From Bacteroidales bacterium (lineage in GTDB: Bacteria; Bacteroidota; Bacteroidia; Bacteroidales; Lentimicrobiaceae), in contig JADIZB010000001.1 of the NCBI GenBank assembly GCA_016705005.1, forward strand, positions 897,600-961,599: DNA of 64,000 nucleotides, in the 5' to 3' direction. Position 1 is the stretch's first letter. The number at the start of each line of letters is the position of its first letter. Shown piece after piece: positions 11,078 through 20,143 of the stretch. The notes beneath the pieces are model-generated. The model was given only the letters and a program-made list of their open reading frames with translations. It ran no database searches and was not told where the DNA came from. The position numbers and the translations under genes are program-made.

Positions 11078-11270
11078 GTCTAACGCCCAACACCCAAACA
11101 GTGAACGCTGAAGTCGCTCCCTCGCCAAAATCTCCCTGTCCCCTTGTCTCCTTGTCATTTGGAGCAGAATCCCCGTCCCTCGTCCCCCGTCCCTCGTCCC
11201 TGGTGCCCCGTCCCCTCTACACTCCCCATGTCCTTTTAAAGCGGTGACTCATCCATTCCAAAATCCTTTG

Positions 11271-11278
11271 TACCTTTG
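11271..11278 (+). promoter_or_regulatory. Putative -7 box TACCTTTG upstream of leuS
   Basis: Matches the Bacteroidota -7 consensus TAnnTTTG and lies 26 bp before the leuS ATG, leaving a leader of roughly 20 nt. I see no clear TTG at the -33 distance. Confidence 0.5.
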
Positions 11279-11304
11279 CGCCCTCTAAAAACAAAGCAGA
11301 CCCA

Positions 11305-14088
11305 ATGGATTACAACTTCAGGGACATCGAAAAAAAGTGGCAGAAAGCCTGGGCAGACAACAAGACCTACAAAACGGAAATTGATCACAGCAAACCCAAA
11401 TTCTACGTGTTGGATATGTTCCCCTATCCTTCCGGAGCCGGGCTTCATGTGGGCCATCCGCTTGGGTATATCGCTTCTGACATCTATGCCCGCTACAAAA
11501 GGCTGAAAGGCTTCAATGTGCTGCATCCCATGGGTTACGATGCCTATGGTCTCCCTGCCGAACAGTATGCCATCCAGACCGGCACCCATCCGGCAGTGAC
11601 CACAGAGAAAAACATTGCCCGCTACCGCGAACAACTCGATAAAATCGGGTTTTCGTACGACTGGGACAGGGAAGTGCGCACCAGTGACCCCGCCTATTAC
11701 AAGTGGACACAATGGACCTTCATCCGCTTGTTTGAATCGTGGTACAACAACGACACCCAAAAGGCTGAACCCATAACGAAACTGACCGGAATTTTTGCCG
11801 TTTCGGGCAATGCCGGCCTCAACGCAGCCTGCAGCGAAACGGAAACGTTTACCGCTGCCGAATGGAATGCCTTTACTGAAAAGGAACAGCAGGAACTGCT
11901 GATGAATTATCGTCTGGCCTACCTGGCCGACACCATGGTCAACTGGTGCCCGGCACTCGGCACCGTGCTGGCCAACGACGAGGTGAGCGAAGGTTTCTCG
12001 GTCCGTGGAGGACATCCCGTCGAACGCAAATCAATGAAACAGTGGCTGCTGCGCATCACCGCCTATGCCGACCGCCTGCTCGAAGGCCTTGATCGCATCG
12101 AATGGCCCGAATCCATCAAAGAGATACAGCGCAACTGGATCGGTCGTTCCGAAGGCTGCTCGGCACAGTTTGCCATCAAAAATTTTGATCAGAAACTTGA
12201 GATCTTCACCACCAGGGCTGATACCATGTTCGGGGTAACCTTTATGGTGCTGGCCCCGGAACATCCGTTTGTGGCCGAAATAACCACCCCTGATTGCCGC
12301 GCAAAGGTGGATGCCTACCTGCACTGGGCAAAGAACCGTTCTGAGCGGGAACGCATGTCGGAAGTCAAAAAGGTAACCGGTGCGTTTACCGGGGCTTATG
12401 CCATTAACCCGCTCAACGGGCAGGAGATCCCCGTGTGGGTGGCTGATTATGTGCTGATGGGCTACGGAACCGGTGCCATCATGGCCGTTCCGGGTCACGA
12501 CAGCCGCGATTTTGCCTTCGCAAGGCATTTTAACCTGCCCGTTATCCAGGTGGTATCCCGCAAAGGCGAAACACCGGTTGACCCTTCGGAATGGGAAGAT
12601 TCGTACGATTCGAAAGAAGGGGTGATGATCAACAGCGGTTTTATCACCGGCCTGGAGGTAAAGGAGGCAATCACCACCACCATCAGGCGGGTGGAAGAGA
12701 CGGGCATTGGTTACGGTAAGGTCAATTACCGCCTCCGCGACGCCATTTTCAGCCGCCAGCGCTACTGGGGCGAGCCCTTCCCCGTTTATTACAGGGACGG
12801 AATGCCGTTTGCCCTCCGCGAAGAGGAACTGCCGCTCGAGTTGCCTGAAGTGGATGCCTACCTGCCCACCGAAACCGGTGAGCCCCCGCTGGCCAGGGCC
12901 AAAAACTGGGTCAGCAAAGAAAACTGCCCGCTCGAAACCAATACCATGCCCGGTTTTGCCGGCTCAAGCGGCTATTACCTCCGCTATATGGACCCCCGCA
13001 ACGACCATGAATACTTCTCAACGGAGGCCAACCAGTACTGGCAGAACGTCGACCTGTATATGGGCGGGGCAGAACACGCCACCGGCCACCTGATCTATGC
13101 CCGGTTCTGGAACAAATTCCTGTCGGACCTGGGCATGACCGTTAAAGATGAGCCTTTTCAGAAACTGATCAACCAGGGGATGATCCAGGGCAGGTCCAGT
13201 TTCGTTTACCGGATTGCAGGCACCAACAAATTTGTGAGTTACAACCTGCGCGGTAATTATGATGTTCAGGCGATCCATGTGGATGTAAACATCGTTCACA
13301 ACGACATCCTCGATATCGCGGAATTCCTGAAATGGCAGCCCCAGTTCGAAGGTGCGGAATTTATCCTGGAAGAGGGGAAATATATCTGCGGCTGGGAAGT
13401 GGAGAAGATGTCGAAATCGAAATACAATGTACAGAACCCCGACGACCTGATCGAACGCTACGGGGCCGATACGCTGCGTCTGTACGAGATGTTCCTCGGC
13501 CCACTGGAACAGTCGAAGCCCTGGGACACCAACGGCATCGAGGGGGTCTTCCGCTTTATACGGAAACTCTGGAAACTCTACCACGATGCCGAGAACAATT
13601 TCACGGTGAACGACAATCCGCCGACAGCGGCAGAGTTGAAGGTGCTGCACAAAACCATCCGTAAGATACAGGAAGATACCGAACGTTTCTCGTTCAACAC
13701 GGGGGTAAGCACCTTTATGATCTGCGTGAATGAGCTTACAGATCTCAGATGCAGCAACCGCAGCATCCTGAGCGATCTCACGGTGCTCATCTCATCCTAC
13801 GCACCCCACATCGCCGAGGAACTGTGGAGCCTGCTGGGCAATACCGGCAGTGTCACCGTTGCAGCCTTCCCTGAATACAACGAAAGCTACACCATTGAGA
13901 ACACCTTCAGATACCCGGTTTCGTTCAACGGCAAGATGCGTTTCCTGCTTGAACTGCCACTCGGCTTGGCCGTTGCGGAGATAGAACAGGCCGTTCTTGC
14001 TGCCCCTGAGTCGGCCAAATGGCTCGAAGGCAAGGCACCGAAAAAGGTGATCATCATCCCCGGTAAGATTGTAAACATCGTGGTATAG
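11305..14088 (+). CDS. leuS: Leucyl-tRNA synthetase
   Basis: A class I aminoacyl-tRNA synthetase of 927 residues that charges tRNA-Leu in the cytosol. The HIGH signature appears as HVGHPLGY (about residue 48) after the PSGAGL segment. The CP1 editing domain contains GTGAIMAVPGHDSRD (about 391-405), with the conserved Asp that clears misacylated tRNA. The adenylation loop is KMSKSKYN (about 704). The length is usual for Bacteroidota LeuRS, which carries insertions compared with E. coli. The start follows a TAnnTTTG box directly. GC is visibly higher than in the accessory regions and the frame is unbroken over 2.8 kb. Confidence 0.98.
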   Translation: MDYNFRDIEKKWQKAWADNKTYKTEIDHSKPKFYVLDMFPYPSGAGLHVGHPLGYIASDIYARYKRLKGFNVLHPMGYDAYGLPAEQYAIQTGTHPAVTTEKNIARYREQLDKIGFSYDWDREVRTSDPAYYKWTQWTFIRLFESWYNNDTQKAEPITKLTGIFAVSGNAGLNAACSETETFTAAEWNAFTEKEQQELLMNYRLAYLADTMVNWCPALGTVLANDEVSEGFSVRGGHPVERKSMKQWLLRITAYADRLLEGLDRIEWPESIKEIQRNWIGRSEGCSAQFAIKNFDQKLEIFTTRADTMFGVTFMVLAPEHPFVAEITTPDCRAKVDAYLHWAKNRSERERMSEVKKVTGAFTGAYAINPLNGQEIPVWVADYVLMGYGTGAIMAVPGHDSRDFAFARHFNLPVIQVVSRKGETPVDPSEWEDSYDSKEGVMINSGFITGLEVKEAITTTIRRVEETGIGYGKVNYRLRDAIFSRQRYWGEPFPVYYRDGMPFALREEELPLELPEVDAYLPTETGEPPLARAKNWVSKENCPLETNTMPGFAGSSGYYLRYMDPRNDHEYFSTEANQYWQNVDLYMGGAEHATGHLIYARFWNKFLSDLGMTVKDEPFQKLINQGMIQGRSSFVYRIAGTNKFVSYNLRGNYDVQAIHVDVNIVHNDILDIAEFLKWQPQFEGAEFILEEGKYICGWEVEKMSKSKYNVQNPDDLIERYGADTLRLYEMFLGPLEQSKPWDTNGIEGVFRFIRKLWKLYHDAENNFTVNDNPPTAAELKVLHKTIRKIQEDTERFSFNTGVSTFMICVNELTDLRCSNRSILSDLTVLISSYAPHIAEELWSLLGNTGSVTVAAFPEYNESYTIENTFRYPVSFNGKMRFLLELPLGLAVAEIEQAVLAAPESAKWLEGKAPKKVIIIPGKIVNIVV

Positions 14089-14282
14089 GAAGTGTTTCCT
14101 TACCAAATGACACGGAGACAAGCCTGCCCGCCGAAACAGCGTGCAGGCAGGGAGAGCGGGGGACAAGGAGCAAAGCGATTGTTTTCTCCATTTCCCCATT
14201 TCCCTGTGTCCCCTTGTCTCTGGTTCAGTGACGAATTCTTCATTGGAAGGAGGTCTCCATTTCCCCTTGTCCCCAAGTCTGC

Positions 14283-14660
14283 ATTTTCTCAGTGCACCTT
14301 AGTGATCTCAGTGCCTTAGTGGTAAAGTGACGGAAGTGCGATTAAAAGAAACCACTCAGGCACTCAGGACACTCAGAATCACTAAGCATTTTCATTGAAT
14401 TAGTTTCTCCTGCGATTTCCCTTTTCTAAGTGAACCTTAGTGCTCTCAGTGCCTTAGTGGTAAAGTGACGGAAGTGCCATTAAAAGAAACCACTCAGGCA
14501 CTCAGGACACAGAACACTCAGAAACACTAAGACTTTTTCGTTTAATTAAATTCTCGGGCAATTTTCCTTTTCTCAGTGTACCTTAGTGCTCTCAGTGCCT
14601 TAGTGGTGAAGAAAACGGGCCGGATTAAAGAAAAACACTCACTAAGTACACTCAGAAACC
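14283..14660. repeat. Degenerate hairpin repeats, about 138-bp period
   Basis: Between leuS and yhhQ the module CTCAGTGCCTTAGTGGT recurs at 14307, 14445 and 14591, followed after a spacer by the complementary ACCACTCAGGCACTCAGG. Each unit can fold into a long imperfect hairpin. The segment around 14284-14316 (ATTTTCTCAGTGCACCTTAG and what follows) is the exact reverse complement of part of the perfect tandem array at 39121-39565, so the two loci belong to one repeat family. Confidence 0.8.
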
Positions 14661-14684
14661 GTCAGCCCATTCCCGGGAGAATCG

Positions 14685-14692
14685 TATTTTTG
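14685..14692 (+). promoter_or_regulatory. Putative -7 box TATTTTTG upstream of the yhhQ-like gene
   Basis: Fits TAnnTTTG, 28 bp before the ATG. No -33 element is clear. I looked for a preQ1 riboswitch in the short leader and saw none. Confidence 0.45.
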
Positions 14693-14720
14693 CTTCCGGA
14701 ACCGATCAAACCACCCTACG

Positions 14721-15422
14721 ATGCAGGCTAACACAACCCCTAAAAGCGGGAATTTCCGCTACTTCGACATCATCATGGCGCTGTTCGTGGCTGTGCTGCT
14801 GATTTCAAACCTGGCTTCCACCAAGATCCTTTCGCTGTGGATGTTCACCTTCGACGGTGGTACCATACTGTTCCCGCTCAGCTATATTTTCGGCGATATC
14901 CTCACCGAGGTATACGGTTACCAGCGCTCGCGCAAGGTGATCTGGACCGGTTTCGGGGCGGCCCTGCTTATGTCGCTGGTGCTGTGGGTGGTTCAGCTGC
15001 TCCCCCCCGCACCCGACTGGCCCAACCAGCAGGCCTATGAATCGCTGCTGGGCTTCGTTCCCCGCATTGTGCTGGCCAGCCTGCTCGCCTACTTTGGCGG
15101 CGCCTTCTCCAACGCCGTGATCCTCTCACGGCTGAAGGTAAAAATGAAAGGCCGTTACCTGTGGGTGCGCACCATCGGCTCCACCCTGGTGGGCGAAGGC
15201 ATCGACACCGCCATCTTCTGCCTGGTGGCCTTTTACGGCATCCTGCCCGACGATCTGCTGATCTCGGTCATCATCTCCAACTACCTCTTCAAATCGGGCG
15301 TAGAGGTGCTCTTTACCCCCCTCACCTACCGCATTGTCGGCTTCCTGAAAAAACACGAACAGGTGGATGCCTACGATACTGGCATCAGCTACAACCCCTT
15401 CGGATATTTTGTGAAGGAATAA
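14721..15422 (+). CDS. yhhQ: Queuosine-precursor transporter (YhhQ/DUF165 family)
   Basis: A 233-residue inner-membrane protein with about six hydrophobic segments. Family marks include ISNLASTKI in the first helix, SYIFGDILTEVYGYQRSRKVIW after the second, and the region around GSTLVGEGIDTAIF, which in this family lines the substrate path. YhhQ proteins take up preQ0/preQ1 for tRNA queuosine synthesis; the precise substrate here is inferred from family membership. The gene stands alone downstream of leuS, separated by hairpin repeats, so it is probably transcribed from its own box at 14685. Confidence 0.9.
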   Translation: MQANTTPKSGNFRYFDIIMALFVAVLLISNLASTKILSLWMFTFDGGTILFPLSYIFGDILTEVYGYQRSRKVIWTGFGAALLMSLVLWVVQLLPPAPDWPNQQAYESLLGFVPRIVLASLLAYFGGAFSNAVILSRLKVKMKGRYLWVRTIGSTLVGEGIDTAIFCLVAFYGILPDDLLISVIISNYLFKSGVEVLFTPLTYRIVGFLKKHEQVDAYDTGISYNPFGYFVKE

Positions 15423-15926
15423 ATTGCCCGGGGCGCAGGATATAGTGCCTGAAACAGTAACGCTATGGAACTAAATACTGTTGTGGAGTTAAATTATGGT
15501 TTTAAAAAATGGCTCGAAGCAACAAGACCAATGCTGAGCTGCGAAATCCTGTCAACATCCTTGTAAAGCCATGGGCCAAGATTCTGTTTTATTCATTGTT
15601 ATTTTCAGGCATGAGCATTCAATAAACGTTTCATGACCTTCTGTCGCTTGATATCTGTTATCGTGATTTCTGTGTTATCCTTACATTCTCCGGCATAGGG
15701 TCAATCACCCAGAGGGGAAGAATGCACCACCGGTGTAGCCTCAGGCACGGCGACTTCCGATGGGCGGCCGCTGCTCCGGAAAACAAGAGACAGCAATGAA
15801 ACTGACAATGAGGTAAAATACAACACCTCCTGTACCCATAAATTAATTTGCCTTTCCGGCATATCCGGGAATACGTGTTACTTCTGACTTATTTGAAAAT
15901 GTATGACCGGGTATACTGTAAGGCAT
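15423..15926. other. Intergenic, nothing recognised
   Basis: About 500 bp between the convergent yhhQ-like and T9SS-cargo genes. I see no open frame with protein character, no tRNA and no strong terminator hairpin. Confidence 0.5.
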
Positions 15927-17369
15927 CTATTCTCTTATTAATTTTGATACACCCATTCTGCCACCGGAGTTAAAAAATGCAATAAAATAATATCCCGGAG
16001 ACAAATCTGAAACATCGATACTTCCATTACGAAAACCGGTCTTTCCGACTGATTTTACAACCCGCCCCTGCATATTCATGATTTCTATGACCTCAACAGT
16101 CGTTAACACTTTATCTGAAAAGTCAACATGAATAAACTTTGTTGCTGGGTTGGGATAAATTGAAATATTGTCCATAGAGATGGGACTGGTTGTGTTCAGA
16201 ATGGTTGCAGAGTCTGCCGTTTTTGCCAAAAAGACGGAATACGGATTAAAACCGGCACCATTTCCGGTGAGAATAAAATCATTGTCCATCGCCTGAATGA
16301 TGGCCGTCGGGTAATGCTGCACGAGCCGCGACAGGTCCTTTCGCCATAATTTATTTCCCGAACTGTCCAGTTTTATGATGACCGGCTGAGGGTCCTCCGT
16401 GTTGGTGGTTTCTCCGGTTAAAGCATATCCGCCATCATGGGTACGGGTTGAGGCAAAGATTTGTGCATCATTCTCATTCAGGGTGTTCGTCCGGACTAAA
16501 CTACCCGAATTGCTGAATTCGGAAATAATGGTATTTTCTGTATCAACCCCGTATATTTTTCCGATAACGGTAATAAGCCCTTCGTTACTGTAAACACTCA
16601 CCAATTCGGAATAATTACCGGAGGTTGAATCTATGGTTCTGTTCCATTGCTCCATGCCCTGGCTGTCTGTTTTAATAAGGTAGCCTTTTAAGCCTCCGTT
16701 CTGATCGTTGATACTCCCCGCCAGCGCAAAACCTCCATCGGAGGTTTCAACAACGGTAGTGGCAAATTGCTCCACCTGATCGTTGTGGTAATAATGCCTT
16801 GTCCACAGTGAATCCCCGGTTGGATCCGTTTTGATCAGATGAAAGGCGGTGAACGGCGTAAAGCCGGCGTCGTTCCGGGCAAACCAGGATTGAATGATTA
16901 AATCGCCGTCCGACAGCTCCAGGACATCCACGCCGATATCGGTAATTTCACCCCCATAGACTTTATACCACAACATATTTCCCGACACATCTATTTTGGA
17001 GATAAAAACATCCTGCAGGGTTGTTCCTTCAACACAGGCATGATCAACCATGCCGACCACCACATAATTGTCATCCATCGTTCTGATGATCTTTCTGAAT
17101 TCCAGACCGGTGGTATTGGGTATTGAGTAATAATCCGTGCTTATCAGATTGCCGGAAGCATCGGTTTTCCTTATAAAACCGGCAGGCCCCGGAATCGCGT
17201 TTATCACGGTATCCGCTCTTCCCACCATCAGATAGGAGCCATCACTGTTCTGGAAAACACTGTTTGAAGAGATAAATTGAGTGCCGTTATCGTAAAAGTT
17301 TATGAAAGGAGTCTGGGCTGAACCGCCTATGGCAACCATCATCAGTATTGAAAGGATAAATTTGGGCAT
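15927..17369 (-). CDS. T9SS-exported beta-propeller-like protein
   Basis: 480 residues with an N-terminal signal peptide (MPKFILSILMMVAIGGSAQ). The central part has repeated blades of the form SDGSYLMVG, DDNYVVVG, SDGDLIIQS, SDGGFALAG, HDGGYALTG and DNDFILTG about every 45-55 residues, alternating with LIKTDPTGDSLW-like strands. This pattern is common in Bacteroidota surface proteins. The last 85 residues form a type IX secretion C-terminal sorting domain (ISIYPNPATKFIHVDF...GRVVKS...LSPGYYFIAF...SKLIRE). It is therefore probably exported across the outer membrane and anchored or released. Ligand and function are unknown. It is monocistronic as far as I can see. Confidence 0.85.
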   Translation of the reverse strand: MPKFILSILMMVAIGGSAQTPFINFYDNGTQFISSNSVFQNSDGSYLMVGRADTVINAIPGPAGFIRKTDASGNLISTDYYSIPNTTGLEFRKIIRTMDDNYVVVGMVDHACVEGTTLQDVFISKIDVSGNMLWYKVYGGEITDIGVDVLELSDGDLIIQSWFARNDAGFTPFTAFHLIKTDPTGDSLWTRHYYHNDQVEQFATTVVETSDGGFALAGSINDQNGGLKGYLIKTDSQGMEQWNRTIDSTSGNYSELVSVYSNEGLITVIGKIYGVDTENTIISEFSNSGSLVRTNTLNENDAQIFASTRTHDGGYALTGETTNTEDPQPVIIKLDSSGNKLWRKDLSRLVQHYPTAIIQAMDNDFILTGNGAGFNPYSVFLAKTADSATILNTTSPISMDNISIYPNPATKFIHVDFSDKVLTTVEVIEIMNMQGRVVKSVGKTGFRNGSIDVSDLSPGYYFIAFFNSGGRMGVSKLIRE

Positions 17370-17592
17370 GGATTTCTGAATTTAGGAATCGTAAGATTAA
17401 TTTCTTATTCGTGGCAAATTAGTCACACCCGGCCCTTCGCTCCAAATAAAACCTGCCCGGCAGGAATAAAGAGGGTCCGGACGGGAATTATCGGGCGCCA
17501 ATGAATGGAAGAAGTGGTAAGATGCATGCCGGCACGGGTAACTGTTGGGGTTTCCCCCGGTAAGCAGGATGCGGTTACTTTAACCTCAGCCT

Positions 17593-18144
17593 TTACCCGG
17601 CATTGTCGTAGGCCGCTTTCAGCCAGCCCATCACTTCGGCATCGATGTCGCCGTCGCCGGCAATGTTTATTTTGTGTGAGCACATCATTCCGGGCTTTTC
17701 CACCTCCAGCTTTCCCTGCGGGGGATGACCCTTCAGGATGATCCCGATTTCGAACCTTGTTTTGCTGGCCGGTTGCAGGGTGGCAAACTGCTTTTTGCGG
17801 CGCAGGCTCACATAGGCGTTTTTGGGCGCCACTTCAATATCGCTTCCAAAAGAAAGGATTTCCGACATCAGCCGGTCGTACAACGGCCTGAAATGCTCCT
17901 TGCCCTTATACTGGGCGGCAATCAGATCATCGGGGTTTTCGGCCGATCCGGCATCAGACCCTTTGGCCTTCAGCGCGATCAGGTTGGCAAAACCGTGCGT
18001 AAGGCCGTGGGTTTCCTTCAGAAACTTCATCGCCTCCCCGTGCTTCGCGAAGTTTTCCTTCTTTACAATCTCCATCCATTGTTCCAGGGTCCTGCCGGTG
18101 TTCCGGTGCAGGTTCTCCATCATGGTAAGCGTGGCCTTGTCCAT
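17593..18144 (-). CDS. DUF4287/DUF5655 domain protein
   Basis: 183 residues, cytosolic. The N-terminal 60 residues (MMENLHRNTGRTLEQWMEIVKKE...HGLTHGFANLIA) match my recollection of DUF4287. The C-terminal part (HFRPLYDRLMSEILSFGSDIEVAPKNAYVSLRRKKQFATL...TRFEIGIILKG) matches DUF5655, often described as predicted transport or DNA-binding-like and without an established function. It lies near another small DUF gene (18428-18850) on the same strand; such stand-alone genes are common in environmental Bacteroidota. Confidence 0.82.
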   Translation of the reverse strand: MDKATLTMMENLHRNTGRTLEQWMEIVKKENFAKHGEAMKFLKETHGLTHGFANLIALKAKGSDAGSAENPDDLIAAQYKGKEHFRPLYDRLMSEILSFGSDIEVAPKNAYVSLRRKKQFATLQPASKTRFEIGIILKGHPPQGKLEVEKPGMMCSHKINIAGDGDIDAEVMGWLKAAYDNAG

Positions 18145-18427
18145 ACTGTGGTGTGTTACTGTTCAGCTTATGTTTAAAAATCCTTTATGGCCGGAATGAG
18201 TTCTGTGAGGTCTCCCGTAACCGGAAAGTGAGAAAATAATAAGGTCTTGCTCCGGCAGGCTAAGCGATCCGCCGTTTCCGGTTCCCTTACCGGCAGGCAA
18301 TGCCGGATTGCCAGGGAAACAATTTTAGTGCTGATTCTGGTGCTTTGGTGTCCCGATAGCTATCGGGATGGTGGCTGAAAAGATACCTTCACCAACCTGC
18401 CTCCCCGGCATAAAACCAGGTTCTGCA
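18145..18427. repeat. Intergenic GC-rich dyads and an 18-bp perfect palindrome
   Basis: 18351-18368 reads TCCCGATAGCTATCGGGA, a perfect palindrome of a type I recall as frequent between Bacteroidota genes. Before it, 18250-18310 holds several CCGGCAGGC/GCCGG-type dyads. They separate two same-strand DUF genes and may form stable RNA hairpins in a read-through transcript. Confidence 0.65.
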
Positions 18428-18850
18428 CTATTTGAACTTCGATTTCAGAAAGGCCATGTTTTCCCTGATCAGCTGCACCAGCACCTCACGGTTGATGTCC
18501 GACAGCTTGTTCACATAGATGCACCCCTTGCCCATTTTGAATTTGCCCAGGTCTTTCAGCAGCAGCTCCTGCGCTTCGGTTCCCGAAAACACATAGAGCG
18601 AAATGGCGGCCTTGCGGGGCGAGAACCCCACCAGCGGCCAGTCGCCCTCCTGCCGGCTCCGTTCCGATTTGTAATGGTAACTGCCGAACCCGATGATGGA
18701 CGGGCCCCACATTTTAGGTTCGAAGCCGGTGGTCTCCTGCATCAGCTTCAGCAGTTCAAAACCATCCTGCTGTTTCTGCTCCGTCTGGGCAAAGGCCCGG
18801 ATAAATTCAGCCACATCCGCGCTGGTCTGCTTAGTTTTGATTTCGGCCAT
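18428..18850 (-). CDS. DUF1801 domain protein
   Basis: 140 residues, cytosolic, no signal peptide. The pattern VAEFIRAF, LLKLMQETTGFEPKMWGPSIIGFGSYHYKS, GFSPRKAAISLYV, LGKFKMGKGCIYVNKLSDINREVLVQLIRE is that of DUF1801 proteins (YdhG-like fold, some annotated as iron-chaperone-like by structural similarity). Function is not established. Full length for the family, frame intact. Confidence 0.85.
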   Translation of the reverse strand: MAEIKTKQTSADVAEFIRAFAQTEQKQQDGFELLKLMQETTGFEPKMWGPSIIGFGSYHYKSERSRQEGDWPLVGFSPRKAAISLYVFSGTEAQELLLKDLGKFKMGKGCIYVNKLSDINREVLVQLIRENMAFLKSKFK

Positions 18851-19225
18851 ATTCTGTGGGCTTTATTTTTTATCTAAGATATTTAACGGATTTCTGCCGG
18901 TTGGTTTACCCCCGGCCCTGACCCGCTTATATTCAACAAACCGGTATGCCGGGTGTTCAATGGGGGGGGAGAAAAATTGTTTGTGGAGTCGGGACTCCAT
19001 TGTGCTTATAAAGAATGTTCTTCTTTCAATGGAAGCCCCCCGGGTTACCCATAACCATCAGCATAATGGTTTCTCTGAAAAACACAGGCTGGCCGGGTAT
19101 TTATTCTTGTTTTATTTAAATTTGTAATATTGAGCTGCACCTCTTTAGAGATAATCTCTTCAGAATTGCAGGAAATTATAATAGAATAGATATAATTATG
19201 GAATAAAAATAATGTCTTCGGCTGT
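18851..19225. other. Divergent intergenic region
   Basis: About 375 bp between the diverging DUF1801 and DUF559 genes. A TAAATTTG sequence at 19117-19124 fits the TAnnTTTG box on the plus strand about 100 bp before the DUF559 gene; it is weak evidence. Nothing else is recognised. Confidence 0.4.
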
Positions 19226-19618
19226 ATGGCAAATATAGATAAGGCATATCCGGCAACACTTCATTATAATGCTTCTCCGTTTACGCGTACTCAGGCCAAA
19301 ACCCTCAGGAAACCTGGAACAGATGCAGAAATACGCCTATGGAAAGAATTAAGGAACCGCAGATGTGGTGGCCTTAAGTTCAGAAGGCAGCATCCATACA
19401 ACAGGTTTATTCTAGATTTCTATTGCCATGAGAAAGGCCTTGCTGTCGAAGTTGATGGTGGAATACACAATAACCCGGAGGTGATTGAACACGACACCAA
19501 CCGAACTTTTGAACTTGAGAATCTGGGTGTAAGAATAATCAGATTCAAAAATGAAGAGGTGTTCAGGAACATTGATGAAGTATTAATGAGAATAATTCAG
19601 GTTGCAGAAACGTCGTAA
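19226..19618 (+). CDS. DUF559 endonuclease-like protein (Vsr-like fold)
   Basis: 130 residues. After TRTQAKTLRKPGTDAEIRLWKELRNRR comes GLKFRRQHPYNRFILDFYCHEKGLAVEVDGGIH, which gives the Q-x-P...D-F...E-V-D-G pattern of DUF559, a small relative of very-short-patch-repair and other PD-(D/E)XK nucleases. The Asp of ILDFY and the Glu of AVEVDG are the likely metal ligands. DUF559 proteins are common, often near repeats, and their biological role is not settled. The start is the first ATG and the frame is intact. Confidence 0.9.
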   Translation: MANIDKAYPATLHYNASPFTRTQAKTLRKPGTDAEIRLWKELRNRRCGGLKFRRQHPYNRFILDFYCHEKGLAVEVDGGIHNNPEVIEHDTNRTFELENLGVRIIRFKNEEVFRNIDEVLMRIIQVAETS

Positions 19619-20143
19619 TTCCTCATCCCCCACCCTTCTCCTAAAGGAGAAGGGTGCCAGATTCTACTAATATTATACATTTGATCTTCTATATATAAAC
19701 CGCAGATATAACCACAGCCTACCTGCCAGGATACCCTCTCCTTTGGTGCCTAAGATTTTAGTCAAAGGCAGGAAAGGGCAGGGTGAGGTGATATAGAAAT
19801 CTGTCAAGGGTTGACTGGATTATAATCCCGGGTTTATAACCTCAATGGCCAGGTGTTTTGTTATTGGCTAAAAAGCCATAATACTGCCGGGTGTTAACAT
19901 TTCTGAAACGCCTGATGAAGAAGTAAAAATTACTGCAAGCTTACAAATGGTCCACTTTTTTATTGGACGCATATTCCATCTCCAATTAGGGGCTTGAAAA
20001 AGGCTGGTTGACAAATTACCGGCCAGTAGGCTCACATAAAAACATAGGGGCGGAAATCCGGGGTAGCACAGTATCAGACAGAAATGTCTGAGATCAGTTT
20101 ATAACACCTGTTGTAACCTTCAGGACAGCCGCCCTGCCAGGAT
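19619..20143. other. Intergenic with two hairpin modules
   Basis: 19631-19641 CACCCTTCTCC and 19646-19656 GGAGAAGGGTG form a perfect 11-bp stem with a TAAA loop just after the DUF559 stop; there is no U-run, so termination is uncertain. Around 19731-19790 a similar module (ACCCTCTCCTTTGG ... AAAGGGCAGGGTGAGG) is split by a roughly 25-bp segment that has its own TGCC/GGCA dyad. The rest shows no gene. Confidence 0.6.

Noticed and set aside
11236..12015. 259-codon minus-strand frame
   Set aside because: Antisense to leuS, with no recognisable protein features.
14640..14720. preQ1 riboswitch upstream of the yhhQ-like gene
   Set aside because: The leader after the -7 box is under 30 nt and no aptamer-like pseudoknot is visible.
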